Shown here in pieces: positions 14,246-25,970 of a stretch of 64,000 bases of DNA. Source of the stretch: Linnemannia hyalina (taxonomy: Eukaryota > Mortierellomycota > Mortierellomycetes > Mortierellales > Mortierellaceae); contig JAHRHY010000019.1 of the NCBI GenBank assembly GCA_019671135.1, positions 868,001 to 932,000 of the forward strand, written 5' to 3'. Position numbers and translations under genes: made by a program. Below the pieces are notes generated by a model. The model had not been told where the DNA came from and made no database searches. It worked only from the letters and a program-made list of their open reading frames with translations. Position 1 is the first letter of the stretch, and each line of letters starts with the position of its first letter.

Positions 14246-14965
14246 CGAACTGCTGAGAAAGGGAGGACTTTTTTTTTTTTTAAAAACGTTCGTTCTCGAC
14301 CGAATTTTTTTTACATTTGATGAGGGTTCAGCAGCAGCATCGTTCGATCGATACGCACGGACTCATCCATCAACTGCTTCCCACTTTTTACCACTGTCTC
14401 ATCACTACTCTTCGACACTGTTTTCGTTTCGCTCGTCCCGTCTCTCAGCAACACCTTCATCCACCTCCTGTCTCGATGCCTCACGAATCAGCGCTCACTT
14501 TGACTTCCATCAACCCCTTCCATGTCTGCCGCTGTGTCTTCCTCAGACATTCTCCATTCTTTTCTAGTCATCTCTTGGCATCTCTTAAAGGAAATTCACC
14601 AAGTACAAGCATAGGCCACGATGGAAGTCTTGCCATATCAGCTCAGGCCACCCTTAGATGGGGCGTGGTCAACGGATTCACATCTCTGCCACGCTGATCG
14701 GGGAGGAGACCGCATGGTGGATAGGCTTCGGTCTGCGGCCACGTACCCTTTGCGGCCGTGTCGGTAGATTGTTGCATCCTAGGGAAGACTTGAAACGAGG
14801 GGGAAACAATGAACACGCGAGGTCGTGACAGACCGGTTGCTCGTGCTTTTGAAGCAAGACAGCTATGGTGCGTCGTGATCTCCCTCGTCCCCTATAATTA
14901 TAGCTTTGGTTATCACCGTAGTAAGAATGGCCCTAACGTCTATCTTTTTTTCTTCGCCTTTGTAA
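14246..14965. other. intergenic, promoter-like then unassigned
   Basis: A T-run (14270-14280) is followed by a CT/CA-rich stretch (14330-14580) resembling leaders elsewhere in this window. A 48-codon frame from 14621 (MEVLPYQLRPPLDG) is too short to name. It may be the leader and first exon of the broken gene downstream. Confidence 0.3.
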
Positions 14966-17276
14966 TTGTTGGTCTCGTTCAATGCGAGCGAGCTATGTCG
15001 TAGGCCGACTACCATAGAGGATTTTCACGGGAGCAACGTCGTGTCAGCATCAAAGTCGACAATATCGAGCCCACCGGGAACTGAAAGAATGGATGGCTAC
15101 GAGCAGGAGTTTGGTGGCCTGTCAGAATTGGTGTGTGTCAAAGAGTACATGATGTGGCTCGTAGAATAGGCGAAGTCGTCGGGGAGTATTTCTTTGGCAT
15201 CGTTTGTGCAAGAGTTTGGGTTTGTGAACTTGGAGGGTGCCGAAGCAGCGTATGAAACGCTGATCAATTCCTCTCGGCTCCGAGAGGAGCGTCGATGAGT
15301 GTTGTTGGTGACATACGAGATGTTTATACGGAGCAAGTTGCAGTCATATTGGTCGAGTCATTTGCTCAAGATGGAGAAGCGGGAGGCCAAAACCAACCTG
15401 GAGATAGCTGTGACCAAGTCGGCAAGGGTGGTGCAGACAGCAAGCGCGAGGGAGATTGCCAATGCTACCAAGTTGTTGGGGATGGCGGTGGCGACCGAGG
15501 TGAGTCGGCATGTGCTCTCAGGTCAAAACGCACATTAGAAGGTAACATCATTCACTGATGCATATGCATGCTCCTCGCCATTGTTTTTATCCATTAGTTG
15601 TTGCAGGACCTGATCTAGTGCTACGTTTATCATATTTTTTAACTGGTATTGTATTGAGTAGATGCTCCATTGAGGGATAACAAGATGCAGGAAATGATAC
15701 CGAGGAGCAAGGGGAGCAAAGGGAACGAAGGCAGCACTAGGGTATCAAGGATGACGAGAGACGTTGATAGCGATGCTGACGACGCAACCGTGGTGAGCGC
15801 TCAGGAGCAGGAGGGCCTTCCGTACAGAAAATGAAACGCCAGCAGCACAGTCAGCAGCAGCAGCAGCAGCAGCAGGGATTGGGGAGCCTGGTGCACCGCC
15901 AAGTTTACTTTGATCCGACTACCATCACCGCCTCTCAGTTCGTGATCGAGGGTATCAATACTGGAACATCTTTCAGGCTGCTACAGGAAGGAGCTGACCC
16001 GTCGATGATGATGTCAAGAAGACGCTGACGCTGGATCAGCTTCCCCGCTTTCTGTAAGCTTTGTCTACGATTGCGGACATTGTGATTTCCATATCTATGA
16101 TGTGGACACTAATGTGCGCCCTACACTTTTTTTTGTCTTGCAATTCTTGTAAATAGGGCTGCCAACCATATTTGAAACGCGACGTACCAATTGCTAGGAA
16201 TGTTGGATGATGACCATGATGCCGTACAGGCTGCGCTTCGTGTTCCCGTCGCTCGTCAGCCGGATCAGCTCGTGTTGTTCCGTCGATCTTCTGGTGCATG
16301 ATTTGACGTCTAAGGGGTATATCTGCTCACGCGACACCAAGTTTCGGGATCAGGATGCATTGCCCATGTTGTTCCAACAAGCTTAAGCGATGTACCATGT
16401 TTTTCATGGATAAATTTGAACAGGATTATTGTCGGCGTGTGATATTCTCCTCCAACCGCATACCGCATATATTAGTTTCCCCTTTCAATCGTTGCGGATC
16501 GTAGGAGTCAAAGGCTTCCCATAAGGTTCTTGCCGTTCAAGCACCTTCGGAATGAGGACACGCATGCACACTCCGTTCGTGACAGCTTGCTCACGTTTGC
16601 GTTCCCTGCCTACCATCGACGATACGAGCTTCATTGGGGTAATCAAAAATCGGATGGATCGCGTGCACGCAGGGGCGGAGACGCGTATAAGGTAAACTTC
16701 TGTGGTTTTATTTAGTGCAAGGGGAGGTTGAAGGAGGTTCCGATGAGGAACGCTAATCACAGAGGCCAAGATCCTCTCTTTTATACTACCTTTTCTGATC
16801 TATGTTCTTGTTCTTGGTATACTTGGCATCTTGTATATGTCAATTGGACCCAATAGGGGGTATCAAAACTTGACATTTGAGTGTAGCCAAATGCGCCGTC
16901 AAGGAAATCCGCTATAGAAATACGTTTCCTCGATGGCTGATGTATTTCAAATACGCCATTGAATACGCCTCGATTTGAATGGGGGCATGTCAAGGCTTGA
17001 AACACCTTAATGGATCCTTTGCATGTAGCCTGATGCAGCCGTGGTTAAGGATGGCTTCGAGCTGGGATCTGGTGGAAGTGAAGCCGCCAAGGTAGGAGCG
17101 CCATCAGCGGCTTTATCTGGAGGACGTGTGGGCGCTATCTAGATTCGCCAAGGACTACATTGATCTACATTCGAGATACTCCAGGATCCTTACAACTGCT
17201 CCTTGCGTGCTCGTGTTCGGTAAGCAAAGGGCACTCCAACTAGGTCTCTGAAGTTTGATAGAATAAGGTATTAACA

Positions 17277-17312
<36 letters not shown>

Positions 17313-17472
17313 TGGCTATTAACGGGCAATAGGCTTTCAAATGACACTGTACCAGCTCTCATTCCAAGCGAGCATTTATGATTGGCAGGATGTGCACACC
17401 TCCTACTTGCCAAAGAACCGATACGATATCGGCAACGTGACGGAGTGCGTAGAGCTTGCTCAAGACGTTTAA
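14966..17472 (+). pseudogene. broken multi-exon gene, possible PD-(D/E)XK nuclease-like family
   Basis: Successive plus-strand fragments read like one decayed protein. They include TTIEDFHGSNVVSAS (15005-15160), FVQEFGFVNLEGAEAAYETL (15200-15290), a helical block with SYWSSHLLKMEKREAKTNL (15300-15540), HRQVYFDPTTITASQFVIEG (15890-15960) and FVYDCGHCDFHIYDVDTN (16060-16120). Further on come SRARRGGDAYK (about 16660-16695), DLVEVKPPR (17070-17095), YLEDVWALSRFAKDYIDLH and, after a probable intron with a long T-run (17220-17330), TLYQLSFQASIYDWQDVHTS to 17472. GDA followed by VEVK resembles the D...ExK core of PD-(D/E)XK nucleases; this is inference. In-frame stops after REERR (15297) and PPR (17096) and frame changes make it a pseudogene. 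I could not name the family from memory. Confidence 0.4.
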
Positions 17473-18604
17473 GGTAAAATTGACCCCTCCACTCCATAGT
17501 GAATGTGATTATTACAACTAGTTTTTAAGGCTCATCTGCGAATGACAACCATTAAATTATTTGATTGTACATCCTAGATTATCAGGGATGAAGTTGAGAT
17601 AGAGTGTTACATTCAAACGCCAACCAAGTATGTGGAGGACGATGAGGAACTTCCGGACCTGTTTCGTCACGAATATCACTCCTGCCAAGTGGCCGTTCTT
17701 TGATTATGCGGCGTCTTGACGGTAGTGCGGAAGGTTGATCTGCTTCGTCTCTTGGGAATAAAGGCTTACCGGTTAGTCTAGCGTGTCCATGTTTTTTTTT
17801 CTCTAGCATAGGCCGAAAGAAGGTGTGGAAAGAAGCTTGGCTGGGAAGTAGCATTGTGGTGATGAGATTATGGATGAAAAGTAGATAAATGGGGGGGGAG
17901 GGGGGACAAGGAGGGGGAAAGAAAGTGGGAAACGTTGGGTGCCTATCCGTTACAGTGACTCACTTAAGCTACCATGCAGAAAATCAATGTGACACTGTAA
18001 CCAGAGTGAGATGGTAGAAGAGGCTAATTACCTTGGACACCCGATGGCTATGGGAGAACCGCGCCTACTACTCCATGTGGACCCTAGAAGGCAGCATGTT
18101 CTGTACCCGCACCTGGATCGAAAGGCCTTTGGGCAATAAGATTGGAAGAGGTTTCAATTCCCTGGACTTTGTGCCAAAAAAAAAGTGGGCTGTATACTTT
18201 TGTGGGGATCAGAGAGCCGGCCACGCTACGTTCGAGCGTCTTTTTCGAAACGTGAAAATGCTTATCGCGCGACCCAGGTTTATTTGGTCTCAGGATCAGT
18301 CAAATAATTAATAGAACAGGTGCATTCACCACTCACAACGAGTTCAGAACATGGAAAAGAGAGAGAGCGAGAACAAACGAACGAAGAAACGAGTAGACAG
18401 GCACTAACAAGGGACACACGAGGAACGAAATACTAAAGAACACCGTCTTTTTAATAAAGAACGCCGAATAATGAACGAGGAAAACTGACTATGGCCCATG
18501 GTATATGTAATGTGATGATGAATGTAATGAATGCAAAAATATCGTCTATATTCCTTTACCCCTCCCCTTGCCTGCACAAAAAAAAAAAAGAAAGACTCCG
18601 TTAT
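17473..18604. other. right part of the decayed island
   Basis: No recognisable domain. A plus-strand frame at 18033-18311 (92 codons, starting MDTRWLWENRAYY) is the longest and may be debris. A G-run lies at 17891-17904. The last ~150 bases contain the 3' end region of the cotransporter, which is transcribed leftward. Confidence 0.35.
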
Positions 18605-19577
18605 CTAAAGGGTCATAGTGACGGTCAAACTCTTGGCATGGATCAACAAGACAGGGATATCAATCCCCTCCATCAACAGATCCAACTGCTCCAAGTACGC
18701 TAACGAGCTCTCCTCTCTCAGACACGTCCCCTCTCCGGGCGCCGGGACCGTCGTGAACACGATAGAAGTCGTCTCGGCCGAGGAATGGATCCGCATCAAC
18801 TCGTTCAGGATCATCAGTTGCGCTTCTGGGTTGAGATGGTCAAACTGTAGTGGCGCCGAGAGCTCTTGGTGAGTTGTTGTGGTGTCGATGGGGAGAAGAC
18901 CTTCTGCAAACATGGGGACTGCAGGCTGGATCGGCGATATCGACGTGGTCGAAGCGTTGGAGTATGAGGATGAAGAGTGCTGATCTCCGATGGCGGTGGT
19001 GGTCGCACCAGAAGGAGCCGCACGGTGCGAAGCCTCATTAGACGGCAATGAGGCAGGCAAGCCAGAAGAGTTCCATGCATTGCTGCTGCTCGATCCAGAA
19101 TGTCCCAACACAACCGGAGTCGACGACAAGTACTGCTGACGATCGACCAAGGACGATGATGTACTCGCCCAAAGGTTGACGGCCGCCTCGGGCGTATCTC
19201 CCATCGTGGGCGATGGCTCCTGGAACCGTTGCTGTGAATCAAAGAGCTGTGGGTCCTGCGAAGGCGAAGTAGCATATTGTTGGTTATTGTTGTTGTATAT
19301 TGATTGGCCAAGGACATGTTGCTCGTTGTCAGTCGAATGACCTCCGAAAGCAATGCCAAGGCCTGGTTCAGAACCTAAAGAGGTATGTGCAAACGCCGAC
19401 GAAGTGGGTGGTAGTGGCGACTGCTGTGTATGATGCTGGGGTGGTGATGCGAGGGATTTGTACAAGTTGTTGATGTTGGTGTTTTGCTGTTGTTGAATGT
19501 GTTGAGTAGGGTGTGCAGAAGGGAACTGCCTCCGACCATGCGGCGAGAGATGTTGTAAACGAGGAGATAGTAGCGCC

Positions 19578-19632
<55 letters not shown>

Positions 19633-22600
19633 GCTGTTGTTGCTGCTGTTGGTGCCACCCGCCTCCATAGATCAAATCATCGTCGTTGTGGTCATAGTCC
19701 TCATCGTCCTCGCTGCTAATCGAGTCCGACTCGCTCTCAGAGTTTGATCCATTGGGGTCAAAGTAGTGGCGTGGAGGAGGCAAGCCAATACGGAAGCTCA
19801 TTGAGGTGCCCAAAGGAACAGATGTTCCCAGTCGAGCCTCCATAGGCGAAGTGGGACCGACTCCCATCGTACTCCGGCGACGGAGACCACCACCACTTCC
19901 TGAGCTGCTAGACGCGAAATGCTGGGATCCTGGGTGTGCAGGAGTCATGGCCAGTGGAGATCCCTGTCGTAACCTTGGAGAAGCTCCAGTTTGAACACGA
20001 AGAGCGTGCGGGCTCTGCTGGCGAAATGGAGGTCGATCTGGGTGCGAGATAGTCCTTCTCCTCTGCGGCACCTGTGCTAGCGGGGCTGAAGCCTGGAAGA
20101 CGGGAACATTCTGACCGCGGGACCCAAAGTTCCTCTGTGCAATGGTCGGATCCTTGACGCGGATGGGGTCGCGCTGCCCAGCAACGTTGGAGTAAGGACC
20201 AGTCTCGTGAGAAGAGTCGCGTCCATCGTCGTGGATTTGTGGCATTTCTTCTTGACTGGTGACACCTTCCACGTCCTCGTCCTCCTCGTGCAATGCAGCC
20301 TCCTGTTGCCAGAGTGGGTTGATGTTCCTGGGTGTGACTCTCTGAGCCACAGGCGCGGCAGGCGATTCCGGCTCTTCTGAGTCGCTACCTTCCTCAGAGT
20401 TGTACTCCATGGCCATATCCTCAATAGGGTACTCGTCTAGGCCTTCTCCCTTGATGAGTCGGTCGTATGTCTCGCTGTCACCCCCGTCCAGACACATCAC
20501 CTTCACCTCGGCCGGGATACGCAAGTTCTCCAAGAGTGCCTTGAGTCGCTTCTTTTCCTCCTCGACATCCTCATTGTACTCGACAAAGACCATGACACGG
20601 AGGGTAAAGTTTTCCTTCCAGTGCGGAACCATGTGAAGGATGCAACCCATCTGCAAGACCATGGTGTAGGTGTCAAAGTTGGTTAAATTAGCCTCGGCCA
20701 TCCGGCTTGGTCCAGCTGCTCCTGATCCTGTAGGGTCAGTGAATGTGGCTCCTGCACCCGGGGTCATGGGAGAACTGGCGCTTAAGTCCCGGGAGAAGCG
20801 CTTGTTGCCAGGGAAGGAAGGTGTTGCTTGGAGACCTGCGTCATAGCACTCTAAGGGGGCAATTGACATCTGCATTGGCCACAGGTCAATGTACTTCTTC
20901 TTCCCGCTCTCTCCGTGCTTGTAGACCGACGACGGACGAGATGAGGACGAAAAGAAGGGAGAGGAGAGTCCACTTGATCCAAAGCTAAACATCTTCCACA
21001 TACTCTTGTGCTCCTCTGGAAGGTCTAGTCGCTCAAAGCCATAACCAATCGCCACAGCCTTATTCAAGGAGAGCACATCCTCGATGATAGAGACATAGTC
21101 CGTGATCTTGATGGGCGCCTCCACGCGGATGTTGTCGATGGGCAGACTGACAGGGATGTTGAGCAATGTGTGGTCGGTGTTGGAGTTGTTCATGGTGCTA
21201 AGAGTCGGAGCACCCTTTTGGGGAATCAGAGGTGACTGAGGCAAACGCGGCGACAGCAACTGTTGTGACTGCTGCTGTAGTTGTCGAAGCTCCTGCTCCT
21301 GTTTGTCTCTTTGATACCGCTCGAGGTTGAAGGACCCCATGACGACAATGTTTGGCCGCATGCCACCGAGTCCTGTCCCGATCAACAAGTTCCTGGCTCC
21401 GATCCTGACACTGTCTGCGACGCTCAGATTTACAAACGCCTTGATCTGGAGGACGTCGACAAACTTGAGCCAGCTCCCCTGCTGCCGCCGGTACTCTGCT
21501 AGAACATCCCGGAAGTCGCCCAGAATGACGTGCCCAAGTACGTAGAGCGCACCCTTTTTCAAATGATTGCAAAACTGGATCAAGTGATATTCAGACCGAG
21601 GGTGGTGCACCAGAAGCAGGATCTGAGGTCTCCAAAACTTGACGTGCTCCTTGCGGGAATCCAGTCGCAACAAGTACTTGCGGACCTGATGGTAGATCAA
21701 ACTCTGGGTCACATCGCCCCAGCGCTTGGGAGGCGACCAATAATGGATCCAAATGAACAGCACTGCAGTCATCAATCCACTCAGAAGACTCTTGCCCAGA
21801 TCCACCGATCCCATGACAAGGGCGCAGAGGACCATGCCTCCAAAGGCCGTCCACCAGTGGAAGAATCGGAAGCTGGGTCGAAAGTTGGGTGCAGATCCAA
21901 TTTTGAGGAGAAAACAAGCCAGGTTAAGGATCAAAAAGGTCAAGAGGGTGATCATCGACACGAAGGTGGCGATCGCGTTCATGTCGGTCAAAAAAAGGCA
22001 GAACTGGCAGAGAATGTATGTCAACAAGACAGCAAGAGTGGGTTCGTCTGTTCTGGGTGTTCCCTGGCCAAAGACCGAGAGAAGAGGGAGCAAATTGTCT
22101 CGAGCAATTGCCTGCAGAATTTTGGCCGCGCCGATAACACTGCCCAACGTTGCAAAAACGGACGCTGCGAGTGATCCTGAAGCAATGAACAATGGAGAGA
22201 CAGATACCTACATGGTTTCGGATCACAAAAATAATACGCGTCAGCATTTTGAGCGTGGAATGTCAAACATTCTGAAACAAAAAGTGGGTCGGGGTTGGCA
22301 AAGCTGCTTCGAACATACATCCTGGAGGACGCTGAGATCCGTGTACATGGTGCTGCGGGAAATGGATCCTCCCATCAAAATGACGATGCAGGTGTAGACG
22401 CAAAATGAAGATCCGACAGCCCAAAGAGTTCCCTTAGGGATTGACTTGCTGGGGTCCTCCAAATCTCCCGACATGGATGCGCCTGGTGTTTATGTGGCAT
22501 AAAGCAAGTCAGTCATTGAGCTCATAAACGGGCTTTTCACACAGTGCTATACAAAAGCGCAAACAGACAGACACATACCTGCAAGAATACCGATACAGGC

Positions 22601-22931
22601 TGGGAAGAGAACTCCAAAAACGGTCTCGAAACTCTCTTTGGGTCCATCAGGTCCATTAGTTGCTGTGAACTTTGGCCACATGTTCTCCTGCAGTGTCTCC
22701 CAAGAAAATCCTGTGTAGTCGATGTTGCGCTCCAGATGTGTGAATGGCGGCATGACAGCAAACGAGACAAAGATGGATAGGGTTGACAACAGGATAATGA
22801 CGGCCAAGACCAACGAAGCACGAGAAAACAGCTAAGAATAAAATGAAACGAGCGAATATAGTCATCAAAGGGGTGTGAGTCTGAGACACATTCAATTGAT
22901 CCCTTGCATCGTATCTTTAGAAGACTCCTTG

Positions 22932-22962
<31 letters not shown>

Positions 22963-24774
22963 GGCTTGTTCTAGTTTACCTTGGATCCAACAAGACAGAT
23001 GAGAGTACAGGAGACTAGCAAGATGGTCCCATATATGAATCCCCAGACCTACATGACAAAATCATTTGGAAATATGGTTATAATTTTCTGTGAGTATTAA
23101 TCCTGCAAGTGTAGGAGGACCCCTTCAAAACATGACACAGGGCGAGACGCGCAGTTGCGGTGGTACAATACCGGACCCTCGGGTAAGACACGGTAGACGG
23201 TTCCTGAGGACTCGCCAAAGTTGGAGATCAAGGGTTCCACAAAACCAAGCACGTTCATGCCGCAACCAATGACTGTGCCCAAGAAATAGATCAGTCCAAT
23301 GCTCCCTCCGAACTCTGGTCCCAGACTTCTACTCAGCAGGTAGTACACGCCTCCGCCTAAAAAAATTGAATGGGGGAAAATAGTGAGCACCATGTCATGC
23401 ATCATAGCATGGATCAAAACGTGATGACAACAGGTGGTACGAAATTAGCCACAAAACTGGTTACCTCGAACGGTGCCATTGGTACTAATGGCGCTGAGTG
23501 AGAGCGTCGTGAAGATGTTGATCGCGTATCCTACAATGAACATGGCCATCGTGCCCATGACGCCGGCTTGTGCAATGATGAAACCGAAACGCAGGAACAG
23601 AATGATGCCCCAGATACTGAGGATGCATGGCACAAAGACACCCGAAAAGACACCGAGCTTTGACGATTTTGTTGTGGCAAGGGCTGGGTTAAGCAGGGTT
23701 GGGAAGGCAGGCTCGGCTAGATCCTGCAACTTGTCCAGGCTTTGTTGACTGCTCCTGGCATCAGGGATTGGCGTGGCTCCGTATGTTCCGACACCTCCTT
23801 GACCATTCAAGAACTTTGATTGAGTATTGTTGTTCTTTGCGAGAAGATGTGCCTGTTCGTCGAGGCCTGTCGTGCTATTATTGTCTGATGGAAAAGATTG
23901 GGAAGAGAAAAAATGATGAGCCAAACAAAAGCAAGGGTTATACGTGACAGACAGAGACAGGGGCAGATGGATGGACGGGTAGAAGGGGCGCGAGAAAAAG
24001 ACAACCAATACGAGAGACAGAGAGACAGAGCGAGAGAGAGAGAGAGATGCGAGCGAGGAATAATAAAAGCCATCAAAGATCTGCATTGGATGTGTAATGT
24101 GTAGGGATATGAAAATAGCTAAAAAGATGAGATCGGGGACTATATGGATGTGATGTTTAGATGATACTCACCCTCTAGCAAAGAGAAGATGACCATTCAA
24201 CCCAGAGGATTGAACTTTTTGGACGGCTCTTTTTTTTGTTGTTATTGTTGCTGGTGTTTGCTATTTGTTTACCTTGGGAGTCCTGATCGGCCTGTTGTCG
24301 CTGCTGCTGGAGCTGTTGAGCCCTGGCTTGGGCCAATGCTTGACTCGCAAGCTCTTCTTCTTGTGCAGCTGCATCCAGACTGAGACTTCCGCGTCGGAGC
24401 CGACGGTTGAACGCATCGAGGTTCTCCTTCCAAGTCACAGCCTGGTAGGCCGTCTTTGGACGCGAGATACCGGGAAGAACAGCATTGGCCGGTCTCGCGG
24501 TCCTGCCAGAACTTGAGGTTGCAGTCGAGGACGTGACCGAGGAGGCAGAGGAAAGCAGAGGTTGAGAAGATATGGACGATCTATGCGCATATGTGTTGTT
24601 GTTGTTGTTATTGCCGGTATTGCTGTTACTGTGGTTGTGGCGGGCAGTGATTGTGGAGGGAGAGGAGTAGGGTCTGTCGAGGCGTGGGCGAAGTGGGGGT
24701 TTGGGAGCTGCAACAGAAGGAGTGATGTCTATGGATGAAGGGGTGCCATGGCTGTTCTGTCGCTGTTGTGACAT
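18605..24774 (-). CDS. VHC1: cation-chloride cotransporter, Vhc1/SLC12 family
   Basis: Electroneutral K+(Na+)-Cl- symporter; the yeast relative Vhc1 acts at the vacuole membrane. Seven exons are inferred (24774-24273, 23884-23465, 23356-23172, 23048-22980, 22831-22579, 22482-22319, 22207-18605), giving 1731 residues against about 1100 in yeast. Residues 1-210 are disordered (S/N/Q rich). The permease core runs from about 215: VPCILSIWGIILFLRFG (TM1), [21 protein letters not shown] (TM2-3 region), the hallmark AGASMSGDLEDPSKSIPKGT, then FIASGSLAASVFATLGSV. The SLC12 C-terminal domain has LLVHHPRSEYHLIQFCNHLK and GMRPNIVVMGSFNLERY. A long disordered insert follows, with about 25 consecutive Gln (19577-19651), before an ordered end with LDLLMEGIDIPVLLIHA. 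Exon 7 alone encodes about 1200 residues. Regulation by phosphorylation of the tails is known for the family. Confidence 0.93.
19577..19651 (-). repeat. CAA/CAG repeat coding poly-Gln in the cotransporter
   Basis: Twenty-five consecutive Gln codons, mostly CAA with a few CAG, inside the C-terminal insert (about residues 1384-1408). On the plus strand it reads as TTG repeats. It is probably length-variable between strains. Confidence 0.9.
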
Positions 24775-25970
24775 TTGTCAGAAGCGCTTGTTTTTACAAA
24801 GTTGTCGTCGTGTATGCTGGACAAGAGTGTGATTCCAGGGCGGAGTGTGAGGACGGAAGAATGACAAAAGGCAGGAGGGTGAATGAGAGGAAGGAGGTGG
24901 GAGGAATGGAGAATGGTGTGAAGAAAGAAGGAGAAGAAAAAGAAAAAGAAAAAGAAAAAGAAAAAGAATGAGAAGAGAGAGAGAGAGAGAGGGAGGAAAA
25001 GAAAAAAGAGAAAAAAAGGCAAAAAGGGAAGAGGGGCAGGAGAATAACTCTTGTTCGTCGTCAGTCTGGTAAAGAGAAAGAAAAAAGCATAAAGAACCAA
25101 AAAAGGACGGCACGAACAAGCTTTATCTGCTCATTCTCTCTGTGCTTGCAAACAAAGGAGAGGAAAGGAAAGGCCCATGACTGGTCCCTGCCAGTCAACG
25201 AGATAGATCCTGGTCCTGCGAGGACATATTGTTATTCCTTTTCTCTCTCAGTCAGTGTCCTCTTGTGGTAGGTGGTGGATGGGAGGCAAGCTCAGGTTGG
25301 GATTGAACCTTCTTTTTTGTTTTTTTTTTTTTTTTTGCTTGCCAGTGCTGTCTTACCTCACTATTCAAGTCTTCTGTCAAGGTCAAGCAAGAAACATGTA
25401 TCGATGGGGACAAGAGGAGAAGGGGAGTATGGATGGTTGCTTCATGCCTGTGCAAACACGGGAGCGAGCGAGAGAGTGAAAACAACTCGTAAGGAAGAAC
25501 AACGGCTGAGCAGGGGAGAATGAGGGAGAGTGAGGAGAGTGAGTGAGAGAGGATCCTTTTTTTTTATGCCTCAAAAGGGGTCATGCAGGCAGAGCAAGAG
25601 CCGAGCAGTCACGCAGGGACGATTCGAGCAGCCAATCAGCACACATCCTTGGACCCTGTCGTCTGTGTCCTTGCAGCTGAAGTTCAGCTAAAAAAGAGAG
25701 AAAGAGGTCGTCGCTCCTTTACCCTTCAACACTCCCACGCTACTACCTCTTAAGTTCCACTGTTCATTATTTTCGTTGCTTCTCCTTGTTGTTTTTTTCC
25801 TTCTCCTTCCTCTCCCCCCAACTTCACTCCCTCCACTTCTCTCCACTCCATTCTCCTCTTAAACTTCACTGTTATCACTCATTCCCCTCCACCCACCTCA
25901 ACAACAACAACAACCCCCCTTTCTCTCACCTTTCCTTCCTTCGCCACAAAACCTAAAACTTACTCATAAA
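24775..25970. promoter_or_regulatory. 1.2 kb divergent promoter of the cotransporter and ACMSD genes
   Basis: The two genes face away from each other. Homopurine sequence just left of centre (AAAAG repeats at 24930-24967, then GA repeats to ~24990) forms the CT-rich leader of the cotransporter on the minus strand. A CT/CA-rich stretch at 25740-25970 is the ACMSD leader on the plus strand. No other gene is visible. Confidence 0.6.

Noticed and set aside
17891..17904. G-rich runs (also 49225-49240 and 53560-53575) as G-quadruplex or replication signals
   Set aside because: Isolated homopolymer runs without the spaced G-tract pattern; nothing supports a function.
19368..19719. Poly-Thr, poly-Asn and poly-Val frames over the CAA/TTG tract
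   Set aside because: Frame-shifted and opposite-strand readings of the poly-Gln repeat of the cotransporter.
20743..22397. Long plus-strand frames of over 200 codons
   Set aside because: Antisense shadows of the cotransporter exons; no family content and no splice logic.
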